A DNA stretch of 64,000 nt. Source: Flavobacteriaceae bacterium (GTDB taxonomy: Bacteria > Bacteroidota > Bacteroidia > Flavobacteriales > Flavobacteriaceae). The notes under the pieces were generated by a model. That model saw only the letters and a program-made list of their open reading frames with translations. It did not search any database and was not told where the DNA came from. The position numbers and the translations under genes were made by a program. Numbering within the stretch: position 1 is the stretch's first letter; each line of letters opens with the position of its first letter. The stretch spans positions 868,001-932,000 of the forward strand of contig CP046177.1 of assembly GCA_014075215.1 (NCBI GenBank), in the 5' to 3' direction. Of the stretch, positions 52,317 through 62,217 are shown piece by piece.

Positions 52317-53605
52317 TCAAAAGAGGACTGGTTATTTTTACAATACTGATATCGATGTCCATACATGCGCAAAGAACGGTTTCTTCTCTGTATTCGTTCT
52401 TTGGAGTGGGAGAAGAGTTTAGCCCCAGGACTGTAGAGCAGATTAGCATGGGAGGCCTGGGAGCAGCATATAACAGCATATACCATTTAAACTTAACCAA
52501 CCCTTCCGCTGTTGCATATTTAAGATATTCCACATATACATTTGGATTACTAAATAATGATTTGACCATAAAAGACAATTCGGAATCGCAGTCTACTACA
52601 TCTACAAGTTTAAGTTACTTTTCCATCGGATTTCCAATTGGTAGAAAAGCAGGATTGCATCTTGGTGTGCAACCGGTATCTTCGGTAGGTTATTCGTTAG
52701 TTAACAGAGTAGTAGATGCAAGTAATGTTTTGACGGAGGTGACTGAGTTTTCCGGGAATGGGGGATTAAGCAGAATCCATGGGAGCTTTGGTATTTTTGC
52801 GGTTAAAAATTTTTCCGTTGGAATCGAGGGAAGTTTTGTTTTTGGAAATATAGAAAACTCGGTACTCAATCAAAGAGCCAATGTTCAGTTAGCAACTAAA
52901 AATAATGAACTTGCAGAAGTCAGAGGAGGTATTTTAAAACTGGGAGTTCAATATAAAAAAGAACTAAAAAATAAACTAATCGTAGATGTTGGCGCTACCT
53001 TTAAATTGAGTAATACATTTAACGCCAGTGGAAACGAATATCTGTACTCCCTTTCTCTGGGCCTTAATGGAGTGGAGATTCCAAGAGATACGGTATATAA
53101 CAACACTATCAACGGGAAACTGTCCAATCCTTTGGAAACCATTTTAGGAGTAGGTCTGGGAAAAGAAAACAAGTGGTATATAGGTGCCGAATATGAAACA
53201 CAGGGAGAGATCACTTCAGAAGGATATTTTAATGTAGTCAATCAAACATACAGATTCGGTAAGTCTAACAGAATTTCTTTAGGAGGGTTTTATATACCGA
53301 ATATAAACGCTTTAAACGGATACTGGAGAAAGATAAGATATAGCGCGGGAATACGATATGAAGATACGGGTTTGTTAGTAAACGGTTCTCCGGGCACATC
53401 GAATACATTTACCAGTATTAAAGACTTTGGCATGTCATTTGGTTTAAGCTTTCCACTGGGAAGGAGTTTATCAAACGTAAACCTTGGATTTGAATACGGA
53501 AAAAGAGGAACAACAAACAATAATTTACTACAGGAGAGCTACTTCAATATTAGACTGGGCCTCTCTTTAAACGATTTATGGTTTATTAAAAGAAGAATAG
53601 ATTAA
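52313..53605 (+). CDS. Outer-membrane beta-barrel protein (FadL/OmpP1-like)
   Basis: 430 aa. Signal peptide (LVIFTILISMSIHAQ), then SLYSFFGVGEEFSPRTVEQI with the N-terminal SMGGLGAA region like FadL-type transporters, and many amphipathic beta-strands. It ends WFIKRRID instead of an aromatic residue. The gene is translationally coupled to coaX (4-bp overlap). A conserved flavobacterial gene order surrounds it. The ligand is unknown. Confidence 0.8.
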   Translation: MIKRGLVIFTILISMSIHAQRTVSSLYSFFGVGEEFSPRTVEQISMGGLGAAYNSIYHLNLTNPSAVAYLRYSTYTFGLLNNDLTIKDNSESQSTTSTSLSYFSIGFPIGRKAGLHLGVQPVSSVGYSLVNRVVDASNVLTEVTEFSGNGGLSRIHGSFGIFAVKNFSVGIEGSFVFGNIENSVLNQRANVQLATKNNELAEVRGGILKLGVQYKKELKNKLIVDVGATFKLSNTFNASGNEYLYSLSLGLNGVEIPRDTVYNNTINGKLSNPLETILGVGLGKENKWYIGAEYETQGEITSEGYFNVVNQTYRFGKSNRISLGGFYIPNINALNGYWRKIRYSAGIRYEDTGLLVNGSPGTSNTFTSIKDFGMSFGLSFPLGRSLSNVNLGFEYGKRGTTNNNLLQESYFNIRLGLSLNDLWFIKRRID

Positions 53606-53626
53606 TTATATATAAAATAATAGAAG

Positions 53627-54991
53627 ATGAAAAAAATGGCATATTTTTTAGTTAGCTTATTTTTATTATTAATAAAAGTAGATAGCCATGCGCAGGCTGA
53701 TCAAAAATGTACTATTACGTACAATCTTTTTAAAGGAGACTATCAGTCAAAAAAATACGACGATGCATTTCCCAATTGGATATTTATGATGGACAGTTGC
53801 CCTAAGCTTTCTATTAATATTTATAAGTTAGGAGATATACTTGTTAAAGGCAGGTATAAAAAAGCATCAGACAAACAGGCAGCTTTTAAACTGGTAAAAC
53901 GAGTATATGAGCAGCGGTTGCAGTACTATCCGGATAAAGACCCTGCAAAAGTACACAGTGATTATGCAACTTTTTTAATCAAAAATAAATTGGGTTCCGA
54001 AGAAGAAATTTTTACATTACTGGAAAAAGCATATGACATAGACCCTACCCGATTAGGAGTAAGAAATATATACCGGTATTTTAAGGGTGTTACGGATAAA
54101 AATAAAGATACAAACCCTCAAAGAGTGTTTGATACTTATGATGATGTGTTGGAGTCCGTAGCAGGAAAACTGACTTATTACGCCAAAAAAAGAAAACCAT
54201 TGCAAGACAGGCTTGATACAGGCGAACAACTGGATAAAAAAGAGGTTAAAAGATTAAAAGCTTATACTAAAAATGCAGAAGCTTTAGGCCAGGTAGAAGC
54301 AGGGTTAGACAATATTATAATTACTTTATCTACTTGTGATAGGCTGATACCCTTATACAACAGAGATTTTGAAGCCTATAAATCGGATGCAAAATGGCTG
54401 AGAAGAGCAGTATCCAGAATGTTTAATAAAGGATGTACGGACGACCCGTTATTTGAAAAATTAGCAAAAGCCTATGCGGAGACCTCTCCTTCTGCCGATG
54501 CATACTCTTTTGTTGCCGGGGTTTTAGAAAAAAATGGCGATACCAAAGGAGCTGCCGATATGAGAGTAAAAGCCTTTCAACTGGAAACAGACCCGCTAAA
54601 AAAAGCAAATTATAAATTAAAATTTGCACAATCCGCAAGAAAGAAAGGGCAAAAATCCAGAGCTAGAAGACTGGCCAATGAAGCCTTGGGTTTCAATCCC
54701 AATTTTGGAAAAGCATATTTGTTTATTGCCACTTTATATGCAAAGTCAGCCAATGAGTGCGGAACCAATATTTTTCAAAAAAGAATGGTGTATGTTGCCG
54801 CATTAAACAAAGCCAGAAGAGCTATAGTTTTAGATCCAAGTATTTCGTCATTAGCTAAACAGTATATTAAAAATTATAAAGGAAATATTCCAACTAAAAA
54901 GGAAATTTTTACACAAGGTGTTGAAGCGGGAAGTAACTATACCATTAAATGCTGGATCGGAGAAACCGTAAAAGTTCCGGAAGGAAGGTAA
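53627..54991 (+). CDS. TPR-containing exported protein
   Basis: 454 aa with a signal peptide (FLLLIKVDSHA). TPR-like helical repeats are visible through the middle and C-terminal half (AYAETSPSADAYSFVAGVLE, ALGFNPNFGKAYLFIATLYA). It has four Cys in the mature part and a C-terminal WIGETVKVPEG. It lies between a beta-barrel gene and lptC; its stop overlaps the lptC start (TAATGA). Its likely place is the periplasm or outer-membrane inner face. No specific function is known. Confidence 0.85.
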   Translation: MKKMAYFLVSLFLLLIKVDSHAQADQKCTITYNLFKGDYQSKKYDDAFPNWIFMMDSCPKLSINIYKLGDILVKGRYKKASDKQAAFKLVKRVYEQRLQYYPDKDPAKVHSDYATFLIKNKLGSEEEIFTLLEKAYDIDPTRLGVRNIYRYFKGVTDKNKDTNPQRVFDTYDDVLESVAGKLTYYAKKRKPLQDRLDTGEQLDKKEVKRLKAYTKNAEALGQVEAGLDNIIITLSTCDRLIPLYNRDFEAYKSDAKWLRRAVSRMFNKGCTDDPLFEKLAKAYAETSPSADAYSFVAGVLEKNGDTKGAADMRVKAFQLETDPLKKANYKLKFAQSARKKGQKSRARRLANEALGFNPNFGKAYLFIATLYAKSANECGTNIFQKRMVYVAALNKARRAIVLDPSISSLAKQYIKNYKGNIPTKKEIFTQGVEAGSNYTIKCWIGETVKVPEGR

Positions 54992-55563
54992 TGAAAATAA
55001 ACACTTATATAATTGTAAAAAACAGTGCGGTTGCTCTTGCAATAGGACTGTTTTTTTCTTGTAAGAACAGTACAAAGCAAGTACGGAATTTTTTAGCTGA
55101 AAAAAACCTCCCGATAAGTGTCGCAAAAAAAGTCTATCATGTATATAAAGACTCGGGGGTGATTACATCAAAATTGTATACACCGCTGTTAAATGATTTT
55201 AGAAATAGAGACGAACATCCGTATCATGAATTTCCGGAAGGAATTAAAATCATTAACTTTGAAAATAACGGAAAGGATTCCGTAACGATTATAGGAGACT
55301 ATGCTCTTTCCTATACAAAAACAGCCATTTCGGAAATAAAAGACAACGTGGTCATTATAAACCATACTGAAGACTCTAAATTGGAAACAGATCAGCTTTT
55401 CTGGGATCAGAATACGCAGTATTTTTTTTCTGAAAAAAAATTTATCCTTGTTAAGAATAAAGATACAACAAGAGGATATGGATTTGAATCTAAAGAAAAC
55501 CTCAGCAAATGGATTTCAAAAAATATAACCGGGGCTTTTGATCTTAAAGAAAACGAATTATGA
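54991..55563 (+). CDS. lptC: LPS export protein LptC
   Basis: 190 aa from ATG 54991 (MKINTYIIVKNSAVALAIG), which overlaps the upstream TAA. A lipoprotein-like signal with FFSC is followed by beta-jellyroll sequence characteristic of LptC in Bacteroidota (YKDSGVITSKLYTPLLNDF, EFPEGIKIINFENNGKD, ETDQLFWDQNTQYFFSEKKF). It forms part of the periplasmic Lpt bridge that carries LPS to the outer membrane. Confidence 0.88.
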   Translation: MKINTYIIVKNSAVALAIGLFFSCKNSTKQVRNFLAEKNLPISVAKKVYHVYKDSGVITSKLYTPLLNDFRNRDEHPYHEFPEGIKIINFENNGKDSVTIIGDYALSYTKTAISEIKDNVVIINHTEDSKLETDQLFWDQNTQYFFSEKKFILVKNKDTTRGYGFESKENLSKWISKNITGAFDLKENEL

Positions 55564-55757
55564 ACACACTTTGGAAATTATTACAATATGGCTATTTAGT
55601 TGTTGCAGCTATTTTTTTGATTGAGGCCGTACTCACTTTTAATAAAAACAGGTCAAAAGCATATATGATGTTTGGTTTTGCTATTTTTATACTCCTAATT
55701 TTCTTCTTTAAAAGGCACTTTAGAAAAAAAATAGAGAAGAGAAACGCTCAAAAATAG
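55560..55757 (+). CDS. Small membrane protein
   Basis: 65 aa with two predicted membrane segments (YGYLVVAAIFLIEAVLTF and YMMFGFAIFILLIFFF) and a basic C-terminus. It overlaps lptC by 4 bp and its TAG directly precedes the ATG of the CorC-type gene. This position between lptC and a CorC-type gene is common in flavobacteria. The function is unknown. Confidence 0.75.
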   Translation: MNTLWKLLQYGYLVVAAIFLIEAVLTFNKNRSKAYMMFGFAIFILLIFFFKRHFRKKIEKRNAQK

Positions 55758-57050
55758 ATGAATTTTGAAATAGCAGTTATTACCATTTCCATTATCCTGT
55801 CAGCATTTTTCTCGGGAATGGAGATTGCATTTGTTTCTGCTAATAAATTGCATATTGAGTTAGAAAAAAAACAATCGGGTCTGTTTCCTTTTATTTTAAA
55901 TAAACTCACCCGAAAACCTTCTAAGTTTATAACCACTATGCTGGTAGGCAATAATATTTCTTTAGTTGTTTATACCTATTTTATGGGAGAACTATTAATC
56001 AACTGGTTCCAAATGTTTCTGCCCTCCAAATTTTCTGCACTAAATTATTTATTAACAGAAGCTTCATTATTTTAGCAAACAATTATTTCCACATTTATTA
56101 TTTTAATTACTGCCGAGTTCTTGCCAAAGGCTATTTTTAGAATTTACGCAAATAATGTCATTAAAATATTTGCCATTCCTACTTACTTTTTCTACATTAT
56201 TTTAAACATCTTTTCATCAGGTATTACGGCAATTTCAGATTTCTTTTTACGTGTATTTTTTAAAACTCATGTAGATGAAGAGCGAAGAGAATTTAGCAAA
56301 CAGGAATTAGGAAATTATATAACGGAACAACTGGAAACGGGAAATGATAACGAAAAAGTAGATTCGGAAATTCAAATTTTCCAAAATGCGTTGGAATTTC
56401 ACAATGTTAAGGCAAGAGAAGTTATGGTTCCCAGGACAGAAATTATCGCCATAGAAATGCATGATTCCGTTTTCAATTTAAGGAAACTGTTTATTGAAAC
56501 AGGATTGTCTAAAATTCTGGTATATAAAAACTCTCTGGATGATATTTTAGGATATACAAATGCATTCGAATTATTTAAAAAACCAAAAACCATAAAATCC
56601 ATCTTACTTCCCGTAGAGATAGTTCCCGAATCTATTTTTATTAACGATGTTTTAAATGTGTTGATAAAGAAGCGTAAAAGTATGGCAATAGTCGTTGACG
56701 AATATGGCGGCACATCGGGAATTATTACTGTAGAAGACATTGTAGAAGAGTTATTTGGCGAGATTGAAGACGAACACGATGTACAAGCATTACTGGATAC
56801 TAAAATCAATGATACCGAATTTAATTTTTCTGCCAGATTAGAAATAGACTATCTAAATGAACAATATCATTTGAATATTCCAAAAGAAGAAGGATATGAA
56901 ACTTTGGGAGGATTTATTATTAATCATGCGGAAAAGATTCCAAGCATAAATGAAAAGATTGAAATTTTTAATTTCAAAATTAAAATTTTAAAAGTGAGCT
57001 CATCAAAGATTGAAGAAGTTCATTTTGAGGTTATGGAAACTATGAATTAA
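55758..57050 (+). pseudogene. CorC/HlyC-type (CNNM + CBS) membrane protein, interrupted by an amber codon
   Basis: One frame of 430 codons with TAG at 56073-56075 (EASLF-stop-QTIISTFIILITAEFLPKA). The part before is the start of the CNNM transmembrane domain (AFFSGMEIAFVSANKLHIEL). The part after has the rest of that domain, a CBS pair (EVMVPRTEIIAIEMHDSV, MAIVVDEYGGTSGIITVEDI) and the CorC_HlyC C-terminal domain. It resembles GldE and Mg/Co efflux proteins. A gene of this kind is usually intact, so the stop needs checking. Confidence 0.85.
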
Positions 57051-57153
57051 AAGCTGGTGGAACGCTTTACATATACTTTAATTCTTCGGTGTCCGGTTGT
57101 ATTATTAAAACCCAAATTGTATATTCGTGAATTGAAATTAAAATAAATGAAGT

Positions 57154-59286
57154 ATGGCAATTTTATCAAAAATCAGAGAACGTTCAGCGGCTTTGATCAT
57201 TATTATCGGTTTGGCACTTTTTGCTTTTGTAGTAGACCCTTCCACACTAACGGATTTCTTTGACTCGTCAAAAGTAGATGAAGTAGGAATCGTTAACGGG
57301 GAAATTATCTCCGGAAAAGAGTATGCAGAGGCATTAGAGACATACAGGGTTCAGACAGGAAACAGGGTATCGGAAATGCAGGCCGCTCAAACGATATGGG
57401 ATAACTTGCTTAGAAAAAAAATATATAAAGAACAATTAAACAAAGCCGGTGTTACTTTAGGAGAAGAAGATATCTGGCAGGAAATTGTAAAAGAGAACAG
57501 TGGAGTCCCCCAGTTTTTAAATGAAGCGGGCTTATTTGACGAAGAAAAACTAAAACAGTATGTTACAAGTATAAAAGAAGCCGGAGGGGAGAGTGCTGTA
57601 CGTTGGCAAGAATACGTTAATGGTGTGGTTACAAGATTGGAAATAGCTACCTATAATAAATTAATAAGTGGCGGTTTGGGAGCTTCTCTAAAAGAAGCCG
57701 AAATTCAGTACATGATGAACTATACAAAACTCAATGGAGACTATGTGTATCTGCCATTTACCTCAATTCCGGATAGTACGGTTACTGTTTCCAAATCAGA
57801 TATTGAAAGCTATATCAAAGCACATAGAGCAGAGTTTGAAGTAGCACCTTCAAGAAGCATTTCTTATGTAAAATTTGCCATTACTCCAAGCCAGGAAGAT
57901 GAAGTAGCAATAAAAAATGAAGTAGCGGCATTATTGGAAGATCGGAAAGAGCCCAACAATGTAACAAATCAGACGGAGACATTATCAGGGCTTAGAAATA
58001 CCGATGATATTGCAATATTTTTTGAAGATAACAAATCCGATATTCCATTAGATACCACTTATAAATTTAAAAAAGATATATCAGTTACCATTTCCGATGA
58101 GATCTTTGAAGGAAATACGGGAGATACTTTTGGACCTTATAAAGAAAATGAGCACTATAAAATAACCAAGATAATAGCAATTACAAAGATTCCGGATTCG
58201 GTAAAGGCAAGTCATATATTGATCTCCCATATAGGTGCAGCCAGAGCATCTGCAGAGGTAACTAAAACGGAAACGCAGGCCAAAATAACAGCAGATAGCA
58301 TTTTAAAAGTGGTACGGAAAGACAAGTCTAAATTTGAGGCATTGGCAAAGGAATTTTCTACGGATAAATCCAATTCGGATACAGGAGGAAGCTTAGGTAA
58401 ATTCGACTATAAAAGAATGGTACCTGAGTTTAGAGATTATGCTTTTTCAGGGAAAAAAGGAAATATCGGGGTGGTAAAAACCGCTTTTGGATATCATGTG
58501 ATTAAGATTGAAGATCAAAACAAACCCCAAAAAGTAGTGAAATTAGCTACCTATGTAAGAAAAATAGAAGCCTCTGAGGAAACCGAAAATAAAGTTTTCC
58601 AGAATTCGGAAGAATTTGCTCTTGAATTGGCAAAAGATACTAAGATTAATGATGCTGCCAAGACCAAAGGGTATGAGGTAATACCCTCTGTTGGATTAAA
58701 AGTTTTAGATGAAGATATCGCGAGGTTGGGTAAGGAGAGGCAGATCGTAAAATGGGCATTTGATAAAGAAACCAAAATCGGAAGCTATAAGAGGTTTGAA
58801 GTAAACAAAGGGCATGTAGTTGCCGTGTTAACCGCTGCCAATGAAGAAGGGCTACCTTCTGCTGCATCAGTTACCAATAGAGTAAAACCCATTTTATTAA
58901 AAGAAGCAAAAGCAACACTTTTGAAAGCCAAAATGAATGGGGCATCTTTATCGGAAATAGCCGAATCAAACCATACTACGGTAAAAACAATTGCAAATGC
59001 AAGTTTAAATACACCTTCTATTACAGGAATAGGAACAGAGCCTAATGTATTGGGAGCTATGTACCATTCGGAACCAAATAAATTGTATACTAAAATAGTA
59101 GGAGACAAAGGCATTTTTGCTTTTGTTCTTAAAAAGAAAGAACCCCCCACTACTTTACCAAACTATGATACAAACAGGAATAAGATCGCTGATTCAAGAA
59201 AAAACCAGACGTCTAATATATACGAAGCCATTAAAAATGCATCAGATATAGAAGATAATAGGGCTGCTTTTTATGGAGTAAATTAA
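57154..59286 (+). CDS. PpiD/SurA-like periplasmic peptidyl-prolyl isomerase
   Basis: 710 aa. An N-terminal membrane anchor (AALIIIIGLALFAFVVDP), a SurA_N-type domain (EVGIVNGEIISGKEYAEALE), and one clear parvulin domain (KASHILISHIG, SNSDTGGSLGKFDYKRMVPE, TAFGYHVIKI). The size fits PpiD of Bacteroidota. It assists folding of secreted and outer-membrane proteins. It is monocistronic and converges on rho. Confidence 0.92.
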   Translation: MAILSKIRERSAALIIIIGLALFAFVVDPSTLTDFFDSSKVDEVGIVNGEIISGKEYAEALETYRVQTGNRVSEMQAAQTIWDNLLRKKIYKEQLNKAGVTLGEEDIWQEIVKENSGVPQFLNEAGLFDEEKLKQYVTSIKEAGGESAVRWQEYVNGVVTRLEIATYNKLISGGLGASLKEAEIQYMMNYTKLNGDYVYLPFTSIPDSTVTVSKSDIESYIKAHRAEFEVAPSRSISYVKFAITPSQEDEVAIKNEVAALLEDRKEPNNVTNQTETLSGLRNTDDIAIFFEDNKSDIPLDTTYKFKKDISVTISDEIFEGNTGDTFGPYKENEHYKITKIIAITKIPDSVKASHILISHIGAARASAEVTKTETQAKITADSILKVVRKDKSKFEALAKEFSTDKSNSDTGGSLGKFDYKRMVPEFRDYAFSGKKGNIGVVKTAFGYHVIKIEDQNKPQKVVKLATYVRKIEASEETENKVFQNSEEFALELAKDTKINDAAKTKGYEVIPSVGLKVLDEDIARLGKERQIVKWAFDKETKIGSYKRFEVNKGHVVAVLTAANEEGLPSAASVTNRVKPILLKEAKATLLKAKMNGASLSEIAESNHTTVKTIANASLNTPSITGIGTEPNVLGAMYHSEPNKLYTKIVGDKGIFAFVLKKKEPPTTLPNYDTNRNKIADSRKNQTSNIYEAIKNASDIEDNRAAFYGVN

Positions 59287-59332
59287 GTAAATTATCTGAA
59301 TACCTGGAAAGCTTTAGTCGTGGACATTTCCT

Positions 59333-59458
59333 CCCTGCTTTTGTTTTTTCTATTTTCTTCAGGGTAACTGTCATGCAACTCAAAAAGACCTTTACCAGGG
59401 CGGCTTAAAACTTCTAAATTCCGCTTAACCTCATGCAGTTTAAATGAATTCAATTCTT
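59333..59458. repeat. Diverged copy of the interspersed repeat at 34663-34825
   Basis: ATGCAACTCAAAAAGACCTT, AAAACTTCTAAATTCCGCTT and ATGAATTCAATT align with the interior and one end of the other copy. The terminal repeats are eroded. Confidence 0.5.
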
Positions 59459-59549
59459 TTAGAATCCAGTACCGAGATCATCAGGCGGCGATGCAGCCTG
59501 AACTTTTTTTAGCGTTTAGTGATATATAGCTAACTCATTATAATTTGTC

Positions 59550-59606
59550 GAGACCTTTGCAAAATCAATTTCAATACGGAATATATCACTATTTTGCAAA
59601 GGTCTC
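59550..59606. repeat. 57-bp MITE-like inverted repeat with 5-bp direct flanks
   Basis: GAGACCTTTGCAAAAT and ATTTTGCAAAGGTCTC (16 bp, perfect) enclose 25 bp. TTGTC is present on both sides as a possible target duplication. The ends look like IS termini found in Bacteroidota. It can also terminate both convergent transcripts. Confidence 0.65.
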
Positions 59607-59807
59607 TTGTCATATATTTTTTGCATCTTGTTGTATGGCATATTCACTAGATTTCAACAAGTATTTAAAGTAAAGCAAAAGGAAGGTCTTACTTTTATTA
59701 TTGGCTTGACATTAGGAAATTTATTAGAAGTAAATTTATTTGCGAATGCCCGGAAATCTAATGTATTGTAAAGTAAAAGTCTCAAACTTGAAACTCGTTT
59801 AACTATA

Positions 59808-61388
59808 TTACCCGTTCATAGAAATTAAAAACTCGTCATTATTTCTGGAGAATTTAATTTTTTCATTAATAAACTCCATTGCTTCTATAGGATTCATATC
59901 TGCTAAATATTTACGCAATACCCACATGCGTTGTACAGTTTTATCATCCAATAGCAGATCATCTCTACGTGTACTGGACTTAATCAAATCAATAGCAGGA
60001 TAAATTCTTCTGTTAGAAATATTTCTGTCTAACTGAAGTTCCATATTACCGGTACCTTTAAATTCTTCAAAAATAACCTCATCCATCTTAGAACCGGTTT
60101 CTGTCAGTGCAGTAGCTATAATAGTTAAAGAACCTCCGTTTTCTATATTTCTGGCAGCTCCGAAGAACCTTTTTGGTTTATGTAAAGCATTTGCATCAAT
60201 ACCCCCGGATAATATTTTTCCGGAAGCAGGAGCTACCGTATTGTATGCTCTTGCCAAACGAGTAATGGAATCCAGAAGAATTACCACATCATGTCCGCAT
60301 TCTACCAGGCGTTTAGCCTTTTCAAGAACAATATTGGCGACTCTTACATGTTTTTCAGCAGGTTCATCAAAAGTTGATGCGATTACTTCTCCTTTAACGT
60401 TCCTCTGCATATCTGTAACTTCTTCCGGCCTTTCGTCAATTAAGAGTACAATTTGATAAACTTCCGGATGATTAGCAGCAATTGCATTGGCAACATCTTT
60501 TAAGAGCATTGTTTTACCGGTTTTCGGCTGTGCTACAATCATGCCACGTTGCCCTTTACCTATAGGAGAAAATAAATCGATAATCCTGGTAGATAATGAA
60601 CTGCCTTTTTCCGCTACATTAAATTTCTCTTGAGGGAACAAAGGAGTTAAATGCTCAAAAGAAATGCGATCTCTTACAACATTAGGCCTCAATCCGTTTA
60701 TTCTGGAAACTCTGATTAAGGGGAAATATTTTTCACCTTCTTTAGGAGGCCTGACATTCCCTTTAACCGTATCTCCGGTTTTCAGACCAAATAATTTTAT
60801 TTGAGATTGAGAAACATAAATATCATCCGGGGACGATAAATAATTATAATCCGAAGATCTCAGAAAACCATAACCGTCCGGCATCATTTCCAGAACGCCC
60901 TCGCTCTCAATAATTCCATCAAACTCAAAGTCAGGATCTCTATATTTGTTCCCATTTTTTTGAGTACTCTTATCTCGGTTTTGGTTATTCTGATTTTTAT
61001 TCCTGTTATTTTGCTGTTGCTGTTTTTGCTTTTGATGATTAGCTTTGTTCTCAAAAGTTTCTTTAGGTTCATTTGTATTAACTGAGGATTCCTCAGCTAC
61101 TGTTTTATCCCTGTCAACAGGTTTTGTTTGTGTTTTTTGCCTGTCCTCTTTTTTAACAGGATCTTTCTGTATAGCCTCCTGAGATTTTACTTCTTTGGCA
61201 GGAACAGGTTTGGTGATTCGTTTTCTTTTGGGTTTTTCACTTCTAGGCAAGCTCACGGCTTGGGTATCTACTATCTGATATACTAAATCTAACTTTTTTA
61301 GTTGACTGGTTTTCTTTAAACCAATAGCTTTAGCAATTTCATGTAATTCAACAAGAGTTTTTGCTTTTAATTCCGAAATCTCGAGCAT
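59808..61388 (-). CDS. rho: Transcription termination factor Rho
   Basis: 526 aa. A SAP-like Rho_N domain (LKAKTLVELHEIAKAIGLKK), a long low-complexity Lys/Gln/Asn-rich insertion (about residues 50-145) usual in Bacteroidota, an RNA-binding CSD (EGVLEMMPDGYGFLRSSDYN) and the ATPase with Walker A AQPKTGKTMLL, Walker B VVILLDSITRLARAYN and the Q/R loops. Hexameric helicase that ends transcription. Confidence 0.97.
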   Translation of the reverse strand: MLEISELKAKTLVELHEIAKAIGLKKTSQLKKLDLVYQIVDTQAVSLPRSEKPKRKRITKPVPAKEVKSQEAIQKDPVKKEDRQKTQTKPVDRDKTVAEESSVNTNEPKETFENKANHQKQKQQQQNNRNKNQNNQNRDKSTQKNGNKYRDPDFEFDGIIESEGVLEMMPDGYGFLRSSDYNYLSSPDDIYVSQSQIKLFGLKTGDTVKGNVRPPKEGEKYFPLIRVSRINGLRPNVVRDRISFEHLTPLFPQEKFNVAEKGSSLSTRIIDLFSPIGKGQRGMIVAQPKTGKTMLLKDVANAIAANHPEVYQIVLLIDERPEEVTDMQRNVKGEVIASTFDEPAEKHVRVANIVLEKAKRLVECGHDVVILLDSITRLARAYNTVAPASGKILSGGIDANALHKPKRFFGAARNIENGGSLTIIATALTETGSKMDEVIFEEFKGTGNMELQLDRNISNRRIYPAIDLIKSSTRRDDLLLDDKTVQRMWVLRKYLADMNPIEAMEFINEKIKFSRNNDEFLISMNG

Positions 61389-61527
61389 TATATATAATGG
61401 TTAAATGGGTTCTTAGATTAAATAGGTTCTTAATTAAAGTAAGAGTTTGAATTAATTTTTATTGGTTATTCTGGTATTGTATAAAGCTTATATACAATTT
61501 TCTAAGAGAGGGTATCTTAACTTGTAG

Positions 61528-61535
61528 CAAATATA
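61528..61535 (-). promoter_or_regulatory. Putative rho promoter -7 element
   Basis: Minus strand TATATTTG, followed by a leader of about 130 nt before the ATG. There is no clear TTG at the right distance. A long leader is common for autoregulated rho genes. Confidence 0.35.
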
Positions 61536-61582
61536 TACAATTATTTTAAATTAAAAAAACTATCATATAAAAAAGAAATAGC

Positions 61583-61590
61583 TATTTTTG
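61583..61590 (+). promoter_or_regulatory. Putative promoter -7 element of the DUF4293 gene
   Basis: TATTTTTG fits TAnnTTTG and lies 19 bp upstream of the ATG. The -33 element is not evident. Confidence 0.35.
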
Positions 61591-61609
61591 TTTTTAGATT
61601 ATTGTCAAA

Positions 61610-62044
61610 ATGATTCAAAGGGTACAAACCATATACCTATTTTTAATAGCTCTTATATCCGGAGGACTGGTTTTTGTATGTAGTTTGTGGACATTAAATG
61701 ATGGCACAGAAGAATTTATTCCAAATTTATTTTTCAAATCCGGAATTTTCTTAAAATCAATTCCAACATTATTTTTAATATCGTCTGTCATTTCTTTGAT
61801 CGCTATCTTTACTTTTAAGAACAGAAAACTTCAGTTTGTTCTTGGACGTATTATCATGCTGATCCATCTTTTTCTATTAGGATTGCTAGTTTCTTTCTCT
61901 CTAACTTTATCCGGAGAAGCTGTGGTTTCTGAGAAAGGTATTGGGATGTTCTTACCTATACTTGTTATTCTATTAGCCGTAGCAGCGAATAGAGCAATAA
62001 AGAAAGATGAAGATCTTGTAAAATCTGCAGATAGATTGCGATAA
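61610..62044 (+). CDS. DUF4293 membrane protein
   Basis: 144 aa with four membrane segments, starting MIQRVQTIYLFLIALISGGL and containing LIAIFTFKNRKLQFVLGR and LPILVILLAVAANRAIKKDE. This pattern is the DUF4293 family, usually encoded next to rho in Bacteroidota, as here (divergent, 221 bp). The function is unknown. Confidence 0.9.
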   Translation: MIQRVQTIYLFLIALISGGLVFVCSLWTLNDGTEEFIPNLFFKSGIFLKSIPTLFLISSVISLIAIFTFKNRKLQFVLGRIIMLIHLFLLGLLVSFSLTLSGEAVVSEKGIGMFLPILVILLAVAANRAIKKDEDLVKSADRLR

Positions 62045-62176
62045 ATCTAACCTCTTAGTATATATTTAGCGTATTACCAGCGTTTAAAACTCTGGTTTTT
62101 GTTTTTATAAAGTACTTACCCTTTAAAATAGATGTCACTGAAAACCGTTAGATAAAAATTTCACCAATAAAGGGTA

Positions 62177-62207
62177 TTGTGTAATCTTAGTATAACATAT
62201 AAATTTG
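62177..62207 (+). promoter_or_regulatory. Promoter of the response-regulator gene
   Basis: TTG at 62177-62179, 20-bp spacer, TAAATTTG at 62200-62207. The predicted transcription start is only a few bases before the ATG at 62218, so the mRNA would be almost leaderless. Confidence 0.55.
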
Positions 62208-62217
62208 TAGCATAAAA

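Larger units (their letters stand above)
59287..59807. other. Convergent intergenic region between ppi and rho genes with two repeats
   Basis: No gene. It contains a diverged copy of the 34663 repeat (59333-59458) and a 57-bp inverted-repeat element (59550-59606), described separately. Confidence 0.5.

Noticed and set aside
389..57050. Stop-codon recoding (TAG or TGA read as an amino acid)
   Set aside because: TAG, TGA and TAA all end clearly intact genes in the window (for example TAG at 18046-18048 and 55755-55757), and the internal stops fall on different residue types.
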